NCBI GenBank assembly: GCA_030323885.1
Contig: CM059192.1
Location: forward strand, 69,301,890 to 69,365,889
From: Branchipolynoe longqiensis
Lineage: Eukaryota > Annelida > Polychaeta > Phyllodocida > Polynoidae
Direction of reading: 5' to 3'
Length of the DNA: 64,000 nt
The notes under the pieces are model-generated. The model was not told the origin of the DNA, searched no databases, and worked only from the letters and a program-made list of their open reading frames with translations. The translations under genes were made by a program, and so were the position numbers. Below are positions 30,723 to 40,044 of this stretch, in pieces (the first letter of the stretch is position 1; each line of letters opens with the position of its first letter).

Positions 30723-31634
30723 CCCCACCTCGTCCACACCTCTTCTATCACATATCCGTGCTGGTCTCCTCCTTGAATATGTCTGAAAAGAGTTCCAGCA
30801 GGGGGAACTGGCCAGCATTTCACCTTCTACCTCTTACTCTGTCCGTGTCTCCGACTCGCCAACTGCTCACCACAAGGTAAGGAGGCACGGCCTGTTGACT
30901 CAACTCTCCTCACTTCTCTTTCCTCTATACTGCTTTATTTACTTTTTCTCCCGGGCTAAACTCCTTCCCCATATCAAGGGAGTTGTTTGCTTTGGTGCGG
31001 CCCTGTTCATTTTTCACTCACTCGCTTTCCACCTCATTGCTGCAGATCCCTCCACCCCCCCCCCCTCCCCTTTCCCTCCCAACCCACCGGCGAACTAGAC
31101 ACAAATGCTCTGCTAAAATCGGACCTGAGTGAACTGGTACCGCTTCAACAACTTGTCGTTATCGTTGTAAAGAACTCCCCGCTTCGTTCTACAACCTTCC
31201 CCTCAGAAGTCTACACTTCATCCAATGGATCGATGTATCGGTGCTGTTATATTGCTGTAATTTTGCAGCCTGTAACCGTCAAGGTTATGAAACCCCCACA
31301 AATCAAGTCATGGGAGGCCTGCGCTCTACAATTCGGCCACCGCACCCGACACCGGAGCCAGCAGGCAAGGATGATCTCACAACGGGGGTGGGGGGGGGGG
31401 GGGGGCGCTGTGGGTTGTTGTTGTGGTTGACTTCATGTTGTTTGGTGCCATGCCGGGCCGGGGCTTGTGTTGACACCGCACGGTCACCTCCACGCATTTG
31501 ACACCGGAAGCTTGAATGACATCCGGTCGTGGCTGGTTCCCGGCGTCAGCTTGTGTAACCGTTGTATATCTAACACTAATTTTTATATCTCTCTGTCTAT
31601 CTGTCTGTCCATCTATTTAATCTAATTATCTATA
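30723..31634. other. Mostly unassigned; contains a SINE head scrap
   Basis: A minus-strand SINE head scrap lies at about 31310-31352 (CTACAATTCGGCCACCGCAC). A C-run occurs near 31050 and a G-run near 31388. No convincing exon. Confidence 0.4.
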
Positions 31635-31824
31635 CAGTAAAAGCTCTCTGAATCGACCGACCCTGGGACCGACTTCAAATGGTCCATTTAGGGAGGTGGT
31701 CGGTTTAGGGAGTTTTAAATATTTTTTGTACAATATTATGGGCGATTGTTTGGGACCCAAATAAAGTGATCAATATAGAGGAGTGGTATATCCGTGGAGG
31801 TGGTCGGTTAGAGAGGTTTTACTG
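31635..31824 (+). mobile_element. pogo/mariner-like MITE, family P1, with TA duplication
   Basis: CAGTAAAAGCTCTCTGAATC to GGTTAGAGAGGTTTTACTG, flanked by TA at 31633-31634 and 31825-31826. Confidence 0.85.
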
Positions 31825-31857
31825 TATATATATATAGAGAGAGACAAAGAGACTATA

Positions 31858-32172
31858 TGTGGTGGCCGAATCGGTTAGAGCGCAGACTTCTCATTAAAAG
31901 GTCGGGAGTTCGATTTCTGGTCGAATCAAACCAATGACTTACAAAATTGATCCTCGTTGCTACCTAGCATGGCGCTCGGCATTACTAGGATAGGGCAAAG
32001 ACTGGTTAGCTCAGTATCAGGATAATTTGACAGTGGGAAATCGTGTTATGGTGCCGGCGGCCTGGTTTCCCAGTGGCAGTGGGGCAGCACTATAAAGTCG
32101 CCATGAGTGCACACAGTCACAAGTCGATATCCATCCTGATATGACCTTAGATGTTGTCAGGATGTAAAAGTA
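31858..32172 (+). mobile_element. tRNA-derived SINE copy
   Basis: GTGGCCGAATCGGTTAGAGC head, GAGTTCGATTTC B box, body and TTGTCAGGATGTAAAAG tail. Confidence 0.85.
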
Positions 32173-32218
32173 AACTCCTACAACTATATCAATCCAAGCT
32201 AACTATGTCAAACCAACT

Positions 32219-32580
32219 ACTGTAAAACATCTCTAACCGACCACCTCCACAGATTGACTACTCCCCTATATCGCTTTATTTGGGTCCCAAACGATCGCCC
32301 ATACAATACCATTCTAATGAAATAAAAAAACTCCCTAAATGGACAACCTCCCTCATCATCATCATGCTGTCGGTCGCGATGCGACAAAGACTGCTTTCAT
32401 TACTTGACTGCCGCTCTCCATTTAGCTCTCTGCTGTGAGAGTTGTGTCCATGAGTCGGTCTTAATGTCTCTCAGCTTCAGGTGCATTTCATGAAAGCTGC
32501 CTGCAAAAGTGCCACAACCTCCCTAAATGGACCATTTAAAGTCGGTCTCATGGTCGGTCAATTTAGAGAGGATTTACTGT
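32219..32580 (-). mobile_element. pogo/mariner-like MITE P1, interrupted by a LINE-tail insertion
   Basis: CTGTAAAACATCTCTAACCG at the left, AGAGAGGATTTACTG at the right, TTTGGGTCCCAAACGATCG inside. 160 bp at 32354-32513 is foreign. Confidence 0.85.
32354..32513 (-). mobile_element. LINE-tailed SINE-like element, 5'-truncated, 11-bp target duplication
   Basis: ACAACCTCCCT flanks the insertion at 32343-32353 and 32514-32524. On the minus strand the insert ends in the conserved LINE 3' end and an (ATG)n tail. Confidence 0.88.
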
Positions 32581-33000
32581 ATATCAAACCAAGCAATAGC
32601 GAATACAAACATAATTAAGCTGTCATAGCAGACTGTTATAACATGAACTATTGCACAAGTTTCTATTCATTCAAATAGCTGGTTACAGTTTTCTTCACAA
32701 CGAACACACACATATTTAATAAACACCGGAAGTTTACCTGTGTAGCACATCACCATTTGCAATGTGCCTTATACTACTTTACTAGCAAACTTTGATGGCA
32801 TTTTCAAGAGATTCCTGTCGCATTTATGTACAAAACGAACTATAGCCAACAAAGCGGGGGGCGCCTTGCACCATTAGTGGAAGGCGGGCACTTCCGTCTT
32901 CACTGGGCGCCTTGCTTTTATGTGTGTGGCGAGTGAAGGGTTAGGTGTCATGATTAATGCTCCTGTCACAAAGATAAGGAGCGCCTACCCCAGTACACTA
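32581..33000. other. Unassigned spacer
   Basis: No repeat or gene is recognised. Confidence 0.4.
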
Positions 33001-33001
33001 T

Positions 33002-33662
33002 CTGATCTCCCCCCCCCCCCCCCCCCACACCCTACACTCACACATACACACCAACATTGTAAGTGTTAACGACCGTCAAGGGCCTCTCCTCCCTCTCCTC
33101 CCTCTCCTCCCTCTCCTCCCTCTCCTCCCTCTCCTCCCTCTCCTCCATTTCCTCCATTTCCTCCCTCTCCCCCCTCTCCTCCCTCTCCTCCCTCTCCTCC
33201 CTCTCCTCCCTCTCCTCCCTCTGCTCCCTCTCCTCCCTCTCCTCCCTCTCCTCCCTCTCCTCCCTCTCCTCTTCCTCGTTGTTCTCCTCCTCCTCCCCCC
33301 TGGTGGCTCCCCGGCCCCTCTCCCCTCTCCTCGTCCCACTCATCCCTTCCTCTCCTCCTCCGTCCATTCCCTCCTCTCCCCTCCTGTTCCGTCCTCTCTC
33401 CTCTCCTCCCCTCCCCTCCCCTCCCCTCCCCTCTCCTGCCCTGCCCTGCACTGCCCTGCCCTGCCTTGCCCTCCCCTCCCCTCCCCTCCCCTCCCCTCCC
33501 CTCCCCTCCCCTCCCCCTCCCCTCCCCTTCCCTCCCCCCCCCCTCCCTCTCCCCCTCCCCTCCCCCTCCCCTCCCCTCCCCTCCCCTCCCCTCCCCTCCC
33601 CTCCCCTCCCCCTCCCCTCCCCCTCCCCCCCCCCATCCCCTCCCCTCCCCTCCCCCTCCACT
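33002..33662 (+). repeat. Polypyrimidine tract (CCTCTC / CCCCTC arrays)
   Basis: A C-run (33010-33026), then about 590 bp nearly free of purines on the plus strand, changing from (CTCCCT)n to (CCCCT)n. Long frames on both strands are artefacts. Confidence 0.93.
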
Positions 33663-33854
33663 CACCGCACTGCGCTGAATGATGCGCGTGCTGGTTTTAA
33701 GCACGAGATGTGACGACTCATCACCACACTTGACACCCAGGGACAGGTACCTCGTACTACAGTCTACGTGACGGGCGTTCTCTACACTGACTGATACTGA
33801 TAACCAGCAGTGAAATAGCAGCGTGGGCCATTATATGCACAACGGGCTTCGTTG

Positions 33855-33922
33855 CTCTTTCCTTTCTCTTTTCTTTTTGTTCTTTTTTCCTTTTTTTGTT
33901 TGTTTCTTTGTTTCTTTCTTTC

Positions 33923-33986
<64 letters not shown>

Positions 33987-34107
33987 TCCAGTATTCCTTC
34001 TATTCTTCCATCTATTTTTCCTTCCTTCCTTCCTTCCTTCCTTCCTTCCTTCCTTCCTTCCTTCCATTCTTCTTTCCAGTATTCCTTCTATTCTTCCGTC
34101 TATTTTC

Positions 34108-34178
<71 letters not shown>

Positions 34179-34185
34179 ATTAAAA
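33855..34185 (+). repeat. (TTTC)n and (TTCC)n microsatellites
   Basis: (CTTT)n, (CTTC)n, (CTTT)n in three blocks. TCCAGTATTCCTTCTATTCT TCC recurs at about 33988 and 34076, so the block structure was duplicated. Confidence 0.93.
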
Positions 34186-34256
34186 TTGACTTTTCGCCAT
34201 TAAAGATGTGGGAACATGTATCCGCTGCAGCCTAATACAATGTCATTATTATTTCT

Positions 34257-34802
34257 CATCCAACATATTGTCCAGTACATGACGTTAGGATGAGTTTCTA
34301 TGCCTAGTATTAATTAAACGGCATCATGATAAAGCATCCAACATATTGACCAATAAATGGTATTAAGATGAGTTTCTATGCATAGTGTTAATTAAACGGC
34401 GTCATGATAAGACATCCAACATATTTTCCAATAAATGGCGTTGACATGAATTTCCAAGCATAGTGTTAATTAAACGGCATCATGATAAGACATCCAACAT
34501 ATTGTCCAATAAATGATGTTGGAATAAGTTTCTATGCCTATTGTTAATTAAGTGGCATCATGATAAGACATCCAACATATTGTCTAACAAATGCCATTGG
34601 GATAAGTTTCTATGCCTAGTGTTAATTAAACGGCATCATGATAAGACATCCAACATATTGTCTAACAAATGCCATTGGGATGAGTTTCTATGCCTAGTGT
34701 TAATTATACGGCATCATGATAAGACATCCAACATATTGTTCAATAAATGGCGTTAAGATGAGTTTCTACGCCTAGTGTTAAATATACGGTGTCATAACAA
34801 GT
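34257..34802 (+). repeat. 78-bp minisatellite, seven units with no length change
   Basis: CATCCAACATATT starts units at 34257, 34335, 34413, 34491, 34569, 34647 and 34725, always 78 bp apart. Units carry TGAGTTTCTATGCCTAGTGT TAATTAAACGGC. Since 78 is a multiple of three, part of the array stays open (34541-34756), but earlier units contain stops in that frame. Confidence 0.95.
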
Positions 34803-35235
34803 GCTCCCACACTTATTATATTGTCCATTGAAATGTAGCGGGAGTTGATGGAAAGGTGGGGGATCAGGAATGCAACAAGTGCAGGTAAGACTTAGAGCGA
34901 GAGACGTATACTTCTAGGCAGAGAGGTAGAACAGCAGTGATGGAGTGACCTGAAAGATGTAGCCATGTCGGCCATGTTGAATGAAAGTGACGCACCAAAG
35001 GTGTGTGTAGCCTCGGCATGGCCTTTAATGGGAGTACTGCGTGTAGATCAGGACACCATAACGTTAACTGGCGATCTCGCCACTCACTGTGACTGTGATT
35101 GATCAATACCGGATGTTGCACCTGACCACGCTGTCTGTAACGACGAGCATGACACCGACTTCCGGTGCGTGTGCGCAATGCGCAGCAGTAGATTGTGTCC
35201 GTGACATTTCACTAGCGGCACCATGGGAACTCGCC
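34803..35235. other. Unassigned spacer
   Basis: A minus-strand open frame of about 100 codons (34864-35178) shows no recognisable domain. Confidence 0.35.
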
Positions 35236-35372
35236 GAACTGTTAATAGTTGCATAGTCCGATGGTTCTTTGAGTTTCTATAATTTTTTTCTGAGATAAAA
35301 TATATTAGGTTGATTGTTATAACTTGATCTATTTTACATTAGTTTGGAGTAACGTTGATTTAAATGGCAATA
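35236..35372 (+). mobile_element. CATAGTCCGATGG MITE, 5' half
   Basis: GTTGCATAGTCCGATGGTTC to TTAGTTTGGAGTAACG, cut by the LINE-tailed element. A possible continuation (AAACATGTCAAGTTAATTTT GGC) lies at 35787-35812. Confidence 0.72.
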
Positions 35373-35786
35373 CCTCAGGGAGTTTGACGCCCCTGCCTTG
35401 CAGAGTTGTAAACCACTGCCTTTTGGTACAGGTTCTTGACAGAACCGAAGGCTAAGGGAGCAAACCCTAAACAGAAAACCATGTCACTGTGGCAGCATTA
35501 AGGGTGGTTGTTGTATGGAACTCCCAACATCTCCCGACCAGCCACTGCAGGGACAAATAGTTTTGCGCCTGTCTTGACATGTTCTTGCCGGTGTGAAACC
35601 TCTATTTGCTCCCCGAGAGAGTGCCGCTGGTAACTTGCAAAAGCCAGTAGCACTTCAACACTTTTGCAGGCAGCTTTCATGAAATGTACAACCGCACAAA
35701 ACACCATTGAGAGCGGCAGTCAATTAATGAAAGCAGTCTTTGTCGCATAGCGACCGACAGCATGATGATGATGATGAAACATGTCA
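35373..35786 (+). mobile_element. LINE-tailed SINE-like element, near full length
   Basis: Starts near CAATACCTCAGGGAGTTTGA, includes AACCGAAGGCTAAGGGAGCA, CCCAACATCTCCCGACCAGC and TTGCAAAAGCCAGTAGCAC. It ends in GAAAGCAGTCTTTGTCGCAT and (ATG)n. It lacks the RT-tail coding segment present at 9990-10445. Confidence 0.8.
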
Positions 35787-35814
35787 AGTTAATTTTGGCA
35801 TATTTGCCAAAAGT

Positions 35815-36050
35815 CTGCAACCAGTGGTCTACAACTGGTTCATCAAAAGCTGTGGTATGTGCTGTCCTGTCTGTGGGAAAGTGCATATAAAAGACCCCTT
35901 GATGCTTATCGGAAAGAGTAGCCTATGTGGCGGCAGCGGGTTTCCTGCAAAGAAATATGTCAGAATGACCATATGTTTGACGTCTAACAATAGCCGATGA
36001 TAACAATCAAAGTGCTCTAGAGGCATCGTTAATTAAAACAAGCTTTACTT
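35815..36050 (+). mobile_element. Molluscan-type tRNA SINE, body and 3' end
   Basis: AACCAGTGGTCTACAACTGG, GTGCATATAAAAGACCCC, GGCGGCAGCGGGTTTCCTGC, CATATGTTTGACGTC and GCATCGTTAATTAAAACA. No head; it begins directly after the previous element. Confidence 0.8.
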
Positions 36051-36189
36051 GTGCTTACCAAAACTCTGTCCCCGAAGGCTTCAGTAATCACAGGTTAAAT
36101 TAAATTGACTTAGTATGCCCGTATGTATAGAAGAAAATATTTAATGATGTCAGTGGTAACTAAGTTGGATGTGTAGGTTCAAACCGGTT

Positions 36190-36366
36190 GGCTCAAACCA
36201 GTTGGCTCAGTGTCAGTATAATGTGACTGAGTGGGATATCAGGTCATGGTGCTGGTGGCCTGGTCTCCTAGTGGGGCAGCACTATAAAGTCGCCATGTGC
36301 GCACTGTCACAAGTCGGTACGATATGACCTTAAATGTTGCTAGGACGTAAAAAACAAACAAACAAA
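36190..36366 (+). mobile_element. SINE 3' half
   Basis: GTTGGCTCAGTGTCAGTATA to TTGCTAGGACGTAAAA and (ACAAA)n. GGTTGGCTCAAACC-AGTTGG is locally duplicated at its start. Confidence 0.8.
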
Positions 36367-36597
36367 CCTAGATAAGTGTTTTGCTTATGATTTTTGTTTG
36401 ATTATTAGCGGACCATGCACCTTTAAATATGTGACTGGAGTGGCGGTATGTAGGTAGTGAAAGGACGGATTAGGCCTAAGTGGCTCTCTTCTTGGAGGCT
36501 TTTCCCACATCTTTAATTTAGCCATCGTCCCCCCCCCCCCCATCTCGTGTGTACTATAACTTATAAGCAATATTTCATGTAGCTGCGACGTTGTATC

Positions 36598-36660
36598 CAC
36601 CACGTGACACACCACGTGACACACCACGTGACACAACATGTGACACAACGCGTGTCACCT
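36598..36660 (+). repeat. CACGTGACACAC short tandem repeat
   Basis: CACGTGACACAC occurs three times plus drifting copies. CACGTG is an E-box core, but nothing nearby indicates a promoter. 36367-36597 is unassigned. Confidence 0.75.
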
Positions 36661-36719
36661 TTGATAGGCAGTGCCTCATAAACCAACTCTCGTTAAAATT
36701 CTGTTCTGATAATAGCAGT

Positions 36720-37050
36720 ATGGTAGTAATGGTGGTATTAGTAGTACTGGTGGTAGTAATAGCAGCAGTAGTGGTAGTAATGGTGGTATTAGTAGTACTG
36801 GTGGTAGTAGTAGCAGCAATAGTGGTAGTAATGGTGGTATTAGTAGTACTGGTGGTAGTAGTAGCAGCAGTAGTGGTAGTAATGGTGGTATTAGTAGTGT
36901 TGGTGGTAGTAGTAGCAGCAATAGTGGTAGTAATGGTGGTATTAGTAGTACTGGTGGTAGTAGTAGCAGCAGTAGTGGTAGTAATGGTGGTATTAGTAGT
37001 AATGGTGGTAGTAGTAGCAGCAGTAGTAGTGGTAAACTAAGTAGTTGCAA
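36720..37050 (+). repeat. 51-bp minisatellite, about six units
   Basis: AATGGTGGTATTAGTAGTAC TGG ... GTAGTAGCAGCA with a 51-bp period, itself built of GTA/GTG triplets. Its Val/Leu-rich frames (and the Leu/Pro complement) are artefacts. Confidence 0.93.
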
Positions 37051-37117
37051 TACTAATAGTAGTTTTTAATGGTGGTAGTGGTAGTTGTAATAATAGTGGT
37101 GATGGTAGTATATATAG

Positions 37118-37682
37118 GGTATTCGCGTGATGTCATCAACCGGATGCGTGGCCATTATGGCGATATCAACTAGTAAACAACCCATAGAGTTTGCCGGTAC
37201 GCGCAGTGCAAAACGTCTATTTCATTCAAAATTAATTGAAATGCAGAACCCTGACCGTATCAATTTAATATCATCTTTTTGGTAAACATGTTTTCTATAT
37301 GTGTACCAAGGGATTTGTTTCTAGGTGGTGTGGTTTTAGAGATAATTCACTTTTTCTGTATGAAGATTGCTCACGACCATTGACAATGCCTTGAGTTTGC
37401 CGGTACGCGCATTGCAAAACATTAGTTTTATTCAAAATTAAGAGAAATCCAGAACCCTAACTATATCAATTTAATATAATCTTTTTGGTAAACATGTTTT
37501 CTATATGTGTACCAAGCAATTTGTTTCTAGGTGGTGTGGTTTTAGAGATATTTAACTTTTTCTGTATGAAGATTGATCATAGCCATTGAGTTTGCAGTGC
37601 AATAGTGTGTTTATTATTGTGGTTACTATCGCCACAATGGCAGCACTTCCGTTTAGCATGACGTCAGTGCATACCCTATATT
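37118..37682. mobile_element. Non-autonomous TIR element, family T2
   Basis: TATAGGGTATTCGCGTGATG at the left and CGTCAGTGCATACCCTATAT at the right are inverted. A roughly 190-bp internal block (GAGTTTGCCGGTACGCGCA, GTAAACATGTTTTCTATATG, AGGTGGTGTGGTTTTAGAGA) is tandemly duplicated (about 37189-37380, 37394-37590). The same block occurs inverted at 61735-61990. Confidence 0.8.
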
Positions 37683-37745
37683 AATAGTAGTGATGGTAGT
37701 AGTGGTAGTAGTTGTGGTAGTAATAGTGGTCGTAGTAGTAGCAGG

Positions 37746-37915
37746 CTTGTCAAAACTAATTTGACGTGTTTGCATTTAAAATATCTCATAAGTTAGCTAT
37801 TTATAATAAAAGTTACTTCAAAATAAAGTAAGGTAGATAATAATGATCAATCTATTATATTTATCTCAGAAAAGTGACAGGAACTCAAAACCATCAGACT
37901 CTGCCACTTTAATTA
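37746..37915 (-). mobile_element. CATAGTCCGATGG MITE, 5' part
   Basis: Reverse complement of the left half of 27030-27404: AAGTGGCAGAGTCTGATGG end, CTGAGATAAATATAATAG, AGCTAACTTATGAGATAT. Confidence 0.7.
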
Positions 37916-38071
37916 AATTATTGTATTTTTCTTCTCTTTATTAGATATTTATGAGTTTGAACCGGTACTTATTTCACTACCTGGGGTTATTGCTTTGCTT
38001 TGACTGTTGGGTTTCCAGATGAATAGGGCTTTTACTGGCAGGCAGTCTTAGATGTGAGATGAATCTGTATA

Positions 38072-38564
38072 CAGTACAACCCCATTAAACCAAGCTCGGT
38101 TAAACCAACCAATCAGTTAATCCAAACTTTTTTCGGCGGCCCGGCAAAATATTACCATTTATCATATAAAAGAGTTGGTTAAACCAAAGTCGGTTAATCC
38201 AAAGTATTGGTTAATCCAAACAAAATTGTCGGCCCCAGGCCACTTCCGGTACAGTTAAACCAAACTTTCATGTGGTTTTAACGTCACATGAGACTTGTTT
38301 ATATGATAAATGGTAGTATTTTGGCAGGTCGGCGAAAAAAGTTTGGATTAACCGATCGTTTGATTTAATCGAGGTTGGTTTAATGGGGTTAAACTGTATA
38401 TAGATAAAAACAATAATCATAGTGTCCACATACATTGTACATTCATAATGCACCCCCGTTTTTGCCAAAGCCAAGTCAAAGTCAAAGCTCGGTTAAACCA
38501 ATGATCGGTTAATCCAAACAAATTTCTAGGGTCCCTTCAAATTTGGTTTAACGGGGTTATACTG
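38072..38564. mobile_element. TA-flanked TIR element, family P2, composite
   Basis: CAGTACAACCCCATTAAACC to GGTTTAACGGGGTTATACTG with TA on both sides. A complete shorter palindromic element ends at about 38396 (GGTTTAATGGGGTTAAACTG), so the copy is one element plus a partial second. A related copy is at 51390-51803. Confidence 0.8.
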
Positions 38565-38889
38565 TATATTGTTGATGGTTCCCCCAAGGGGTGGTTGCAG
38601 ATGGGACATATTTATATTAAGGTTTAACATTAAAGGTGCATAGTCTGGTAAAAGCATGACTTTAAAGTAAAACACTTCTCCACAGTTGACCCTAGATATC
38701 CAGCGTATATGTACTGGTCCACTTATTAAGCATTTGTTGGCATATAGAAGGTCATTTTAAGTCAATTTAAATTCACTTTACATGGAAAGGCATACTAAGT
38801 CAAGTCTATGGGGTCAGGGTTTTGACAAGCATGCTAAAATTAATTTGGCAAGTTTATATTTAAAATATTTGAATTAGCCTTTGATTAAA
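38565..38889. other. Unassigned, with scraps of the CATAGTCCGATGG family
   Basis: GGTGCATAGTCTGGTAAAA (38636) and TTGACAAGCATGCTAAAATT (38821) resemble that family. No gene. Confidence 0.4.
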
Positions 38890-39206
38890 CCGGACAGAAA
38901 GGATCAATGGTTTGGAAGCTTGCTTCAACTGCAGCAGGTCGTGAGGTCACCCTACGGCCAAGTAAAGCCAGCTACTCAGAGAATTGATCCGCTATACTGC
39001 CAGACACTCTGCACTAACAGGATATAGGACAAGGACTGGTTAGCTCAGTATCAGGATTATTTGGCTGAGTGGGATATTGGGTCGTGGTGCTGGTGGCCTG
39101 TCTCTCAGGGGGGAAAACACTATAAAGTCACCATGAGTGTGCACTGTAATAAGTCGGCACCCATCCTGATATAACCTTAGATGTTGCCAGGATGTAAAAC
39201 CCCAAC
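38890..39206 (+). mobile_element. Diverged SINE copy
   Basis: Weak head, GGACAAGGACTGGTTAGCTC, GCACTATAAAGTCACCATG-type body (AACACTATAAAG) and TTGCCAGGATGTAAAAC tail. 39207-39513 is AT-rich with no gene. Confidence 0.75.
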
Positions 39207-39513
39207 ACTCCCTAATTCAGTTGACTCATTAATCAACTGTAAATGTGACTAGAGTGTGAAAGCCCAATAAATCAACTCAAGCCACTTTAGTTCTTTCATA
39301 AATAAATAAAATTCGGGATATTTTGTTTACTAAGAGATGGATTATAATGATTGATTGATTGATTGATTGGTGGTTGCTTTACGCCGTGTCGGCAGCATAG
39401 GCCATATTCACGGCGAGGATTATAATGAATATTATTTATATCAGTAGCTTCTTTTAGTAACGGAAGGAAATGTATATCCTATATAGCAAATACCACTATC
39501 GGGTACTGGAGGA

Positions 39514-39746
39514 GAAGACTAGACAGCATGGGCGAATGAGCTGAGTGTCCGTCTCCTGTTTTGGGAGATTGGGGGATCCCGACCCATGGGTTCGTGGTTT
39601 CGAACCCTGTTCAAGTAAAACCAATGACTTAAAAATTGATACTTGTCGCTTCCTAGCCAGGCACTCTGCATTATTAGGATAGGGCAAGGACTGGTTGGCT
39701 CAGTGTCAGGATAATGTGACTGAGTGCGATATCAGGTCATGGTGCT
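39514..39746 (+). mobile_element. SINE 5' part, interrupted by the LTR retrotransposon
   Basis: Head ACAGCATGGGCGAATGAGCT, B box GGTTTCGAACCC and body to CATGGTGCT. It continues at 44451-44572 after the 4.7-kb insertion, sharing GTGCT. Confidence 0.92.
39742..39746 (+). repeat. Target-site duplication, left
   Basis: GTGCT, repeated at 44451-44455. Confidence 0.9.
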
Positions 39747-39877
39747 TGTAGTGTATGTACGACGCGAGCACCCGAAACCGAAACCCTGATCGGGCCGGCA
39801 GCGCCGTCTGCGCGGAACCCAAATAAAGCATTATGAAACTAGACGTCGTTGTGTAGAGTCGGTTCATGATCATTACA
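39747..39877 (+). repeat. 5' LTR (131 bp)
   Basis: Begins TGTAGTG and ends TTACA, with TG...CA termini. Identical to 44320-44450. AATAAA at 39822-39827 is a probable polyadenylation signal. No clear TATA box. Confidence 0.97.
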
Positions 39878-39894
39878 TGGTGTCAGAAGCGGGA
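39878..39894 (+). promoter_or_regulatory. Primer binding site, tRNA-Leu type
   Basis: TGGTGTCAGAAGCGGGA directly abuts the 5' LTR. It is complementary to the 3' end of an animal tRNA-Leu (ending ...UCUGACA plus CCA) except for one base. It would prime minus-strand DNA synthesis. Confidence 0.85.
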
Positions 39895-39906
39895 AACTGA
39901 AGCAAA

Positions 39907-40044
39907 ATGGCCTCTTCTCCGGGTTGAAAACCCCCGCCGCACTGAATTTGAACGAGGACTTGGCGGCTAACTGGAAAGCCTGGAGCATTCCTACCAGATC
40001 TACGCCACAGCAGCCGGAGTGCTGAGTAGGAGCGAGAAGGTGCA
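39907..40044 (+). pseudogene. gag 5' part with disrupted reading frame
   Basis: An ATG at 39907 runs into a stop after six codons. Gag-like sense continues in another frame (ALNLNEDLAANWKAW, 39936-39980) and then in a third (QIYATAAGVLSRSEKV, about 39995-40042) before the long frame opens. Each step needs a one-base change. The result is either a broken copy or uncorrected sequencing errors. Confidence 0.65.

Noticed and set aside
33038..33713. Glu/Gly-rich and Ser/Leu-rich frames over the pyrimidine tract
   Set aside because: Composition artefact of CTC repeats.
34541..34756. Repeat protein from the 78-bp units
   Set aside because: Earlier units contain stops in the same frame and no start or splice context supports translation.
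36591..37050. Val/Leu-rich hydrophobic frame suggesting a membrane protein
   Set aside because: The sequence is a 51-bp GTA/GTG triplet minisatellite. The hydrophobic periodicity is only the repeat.
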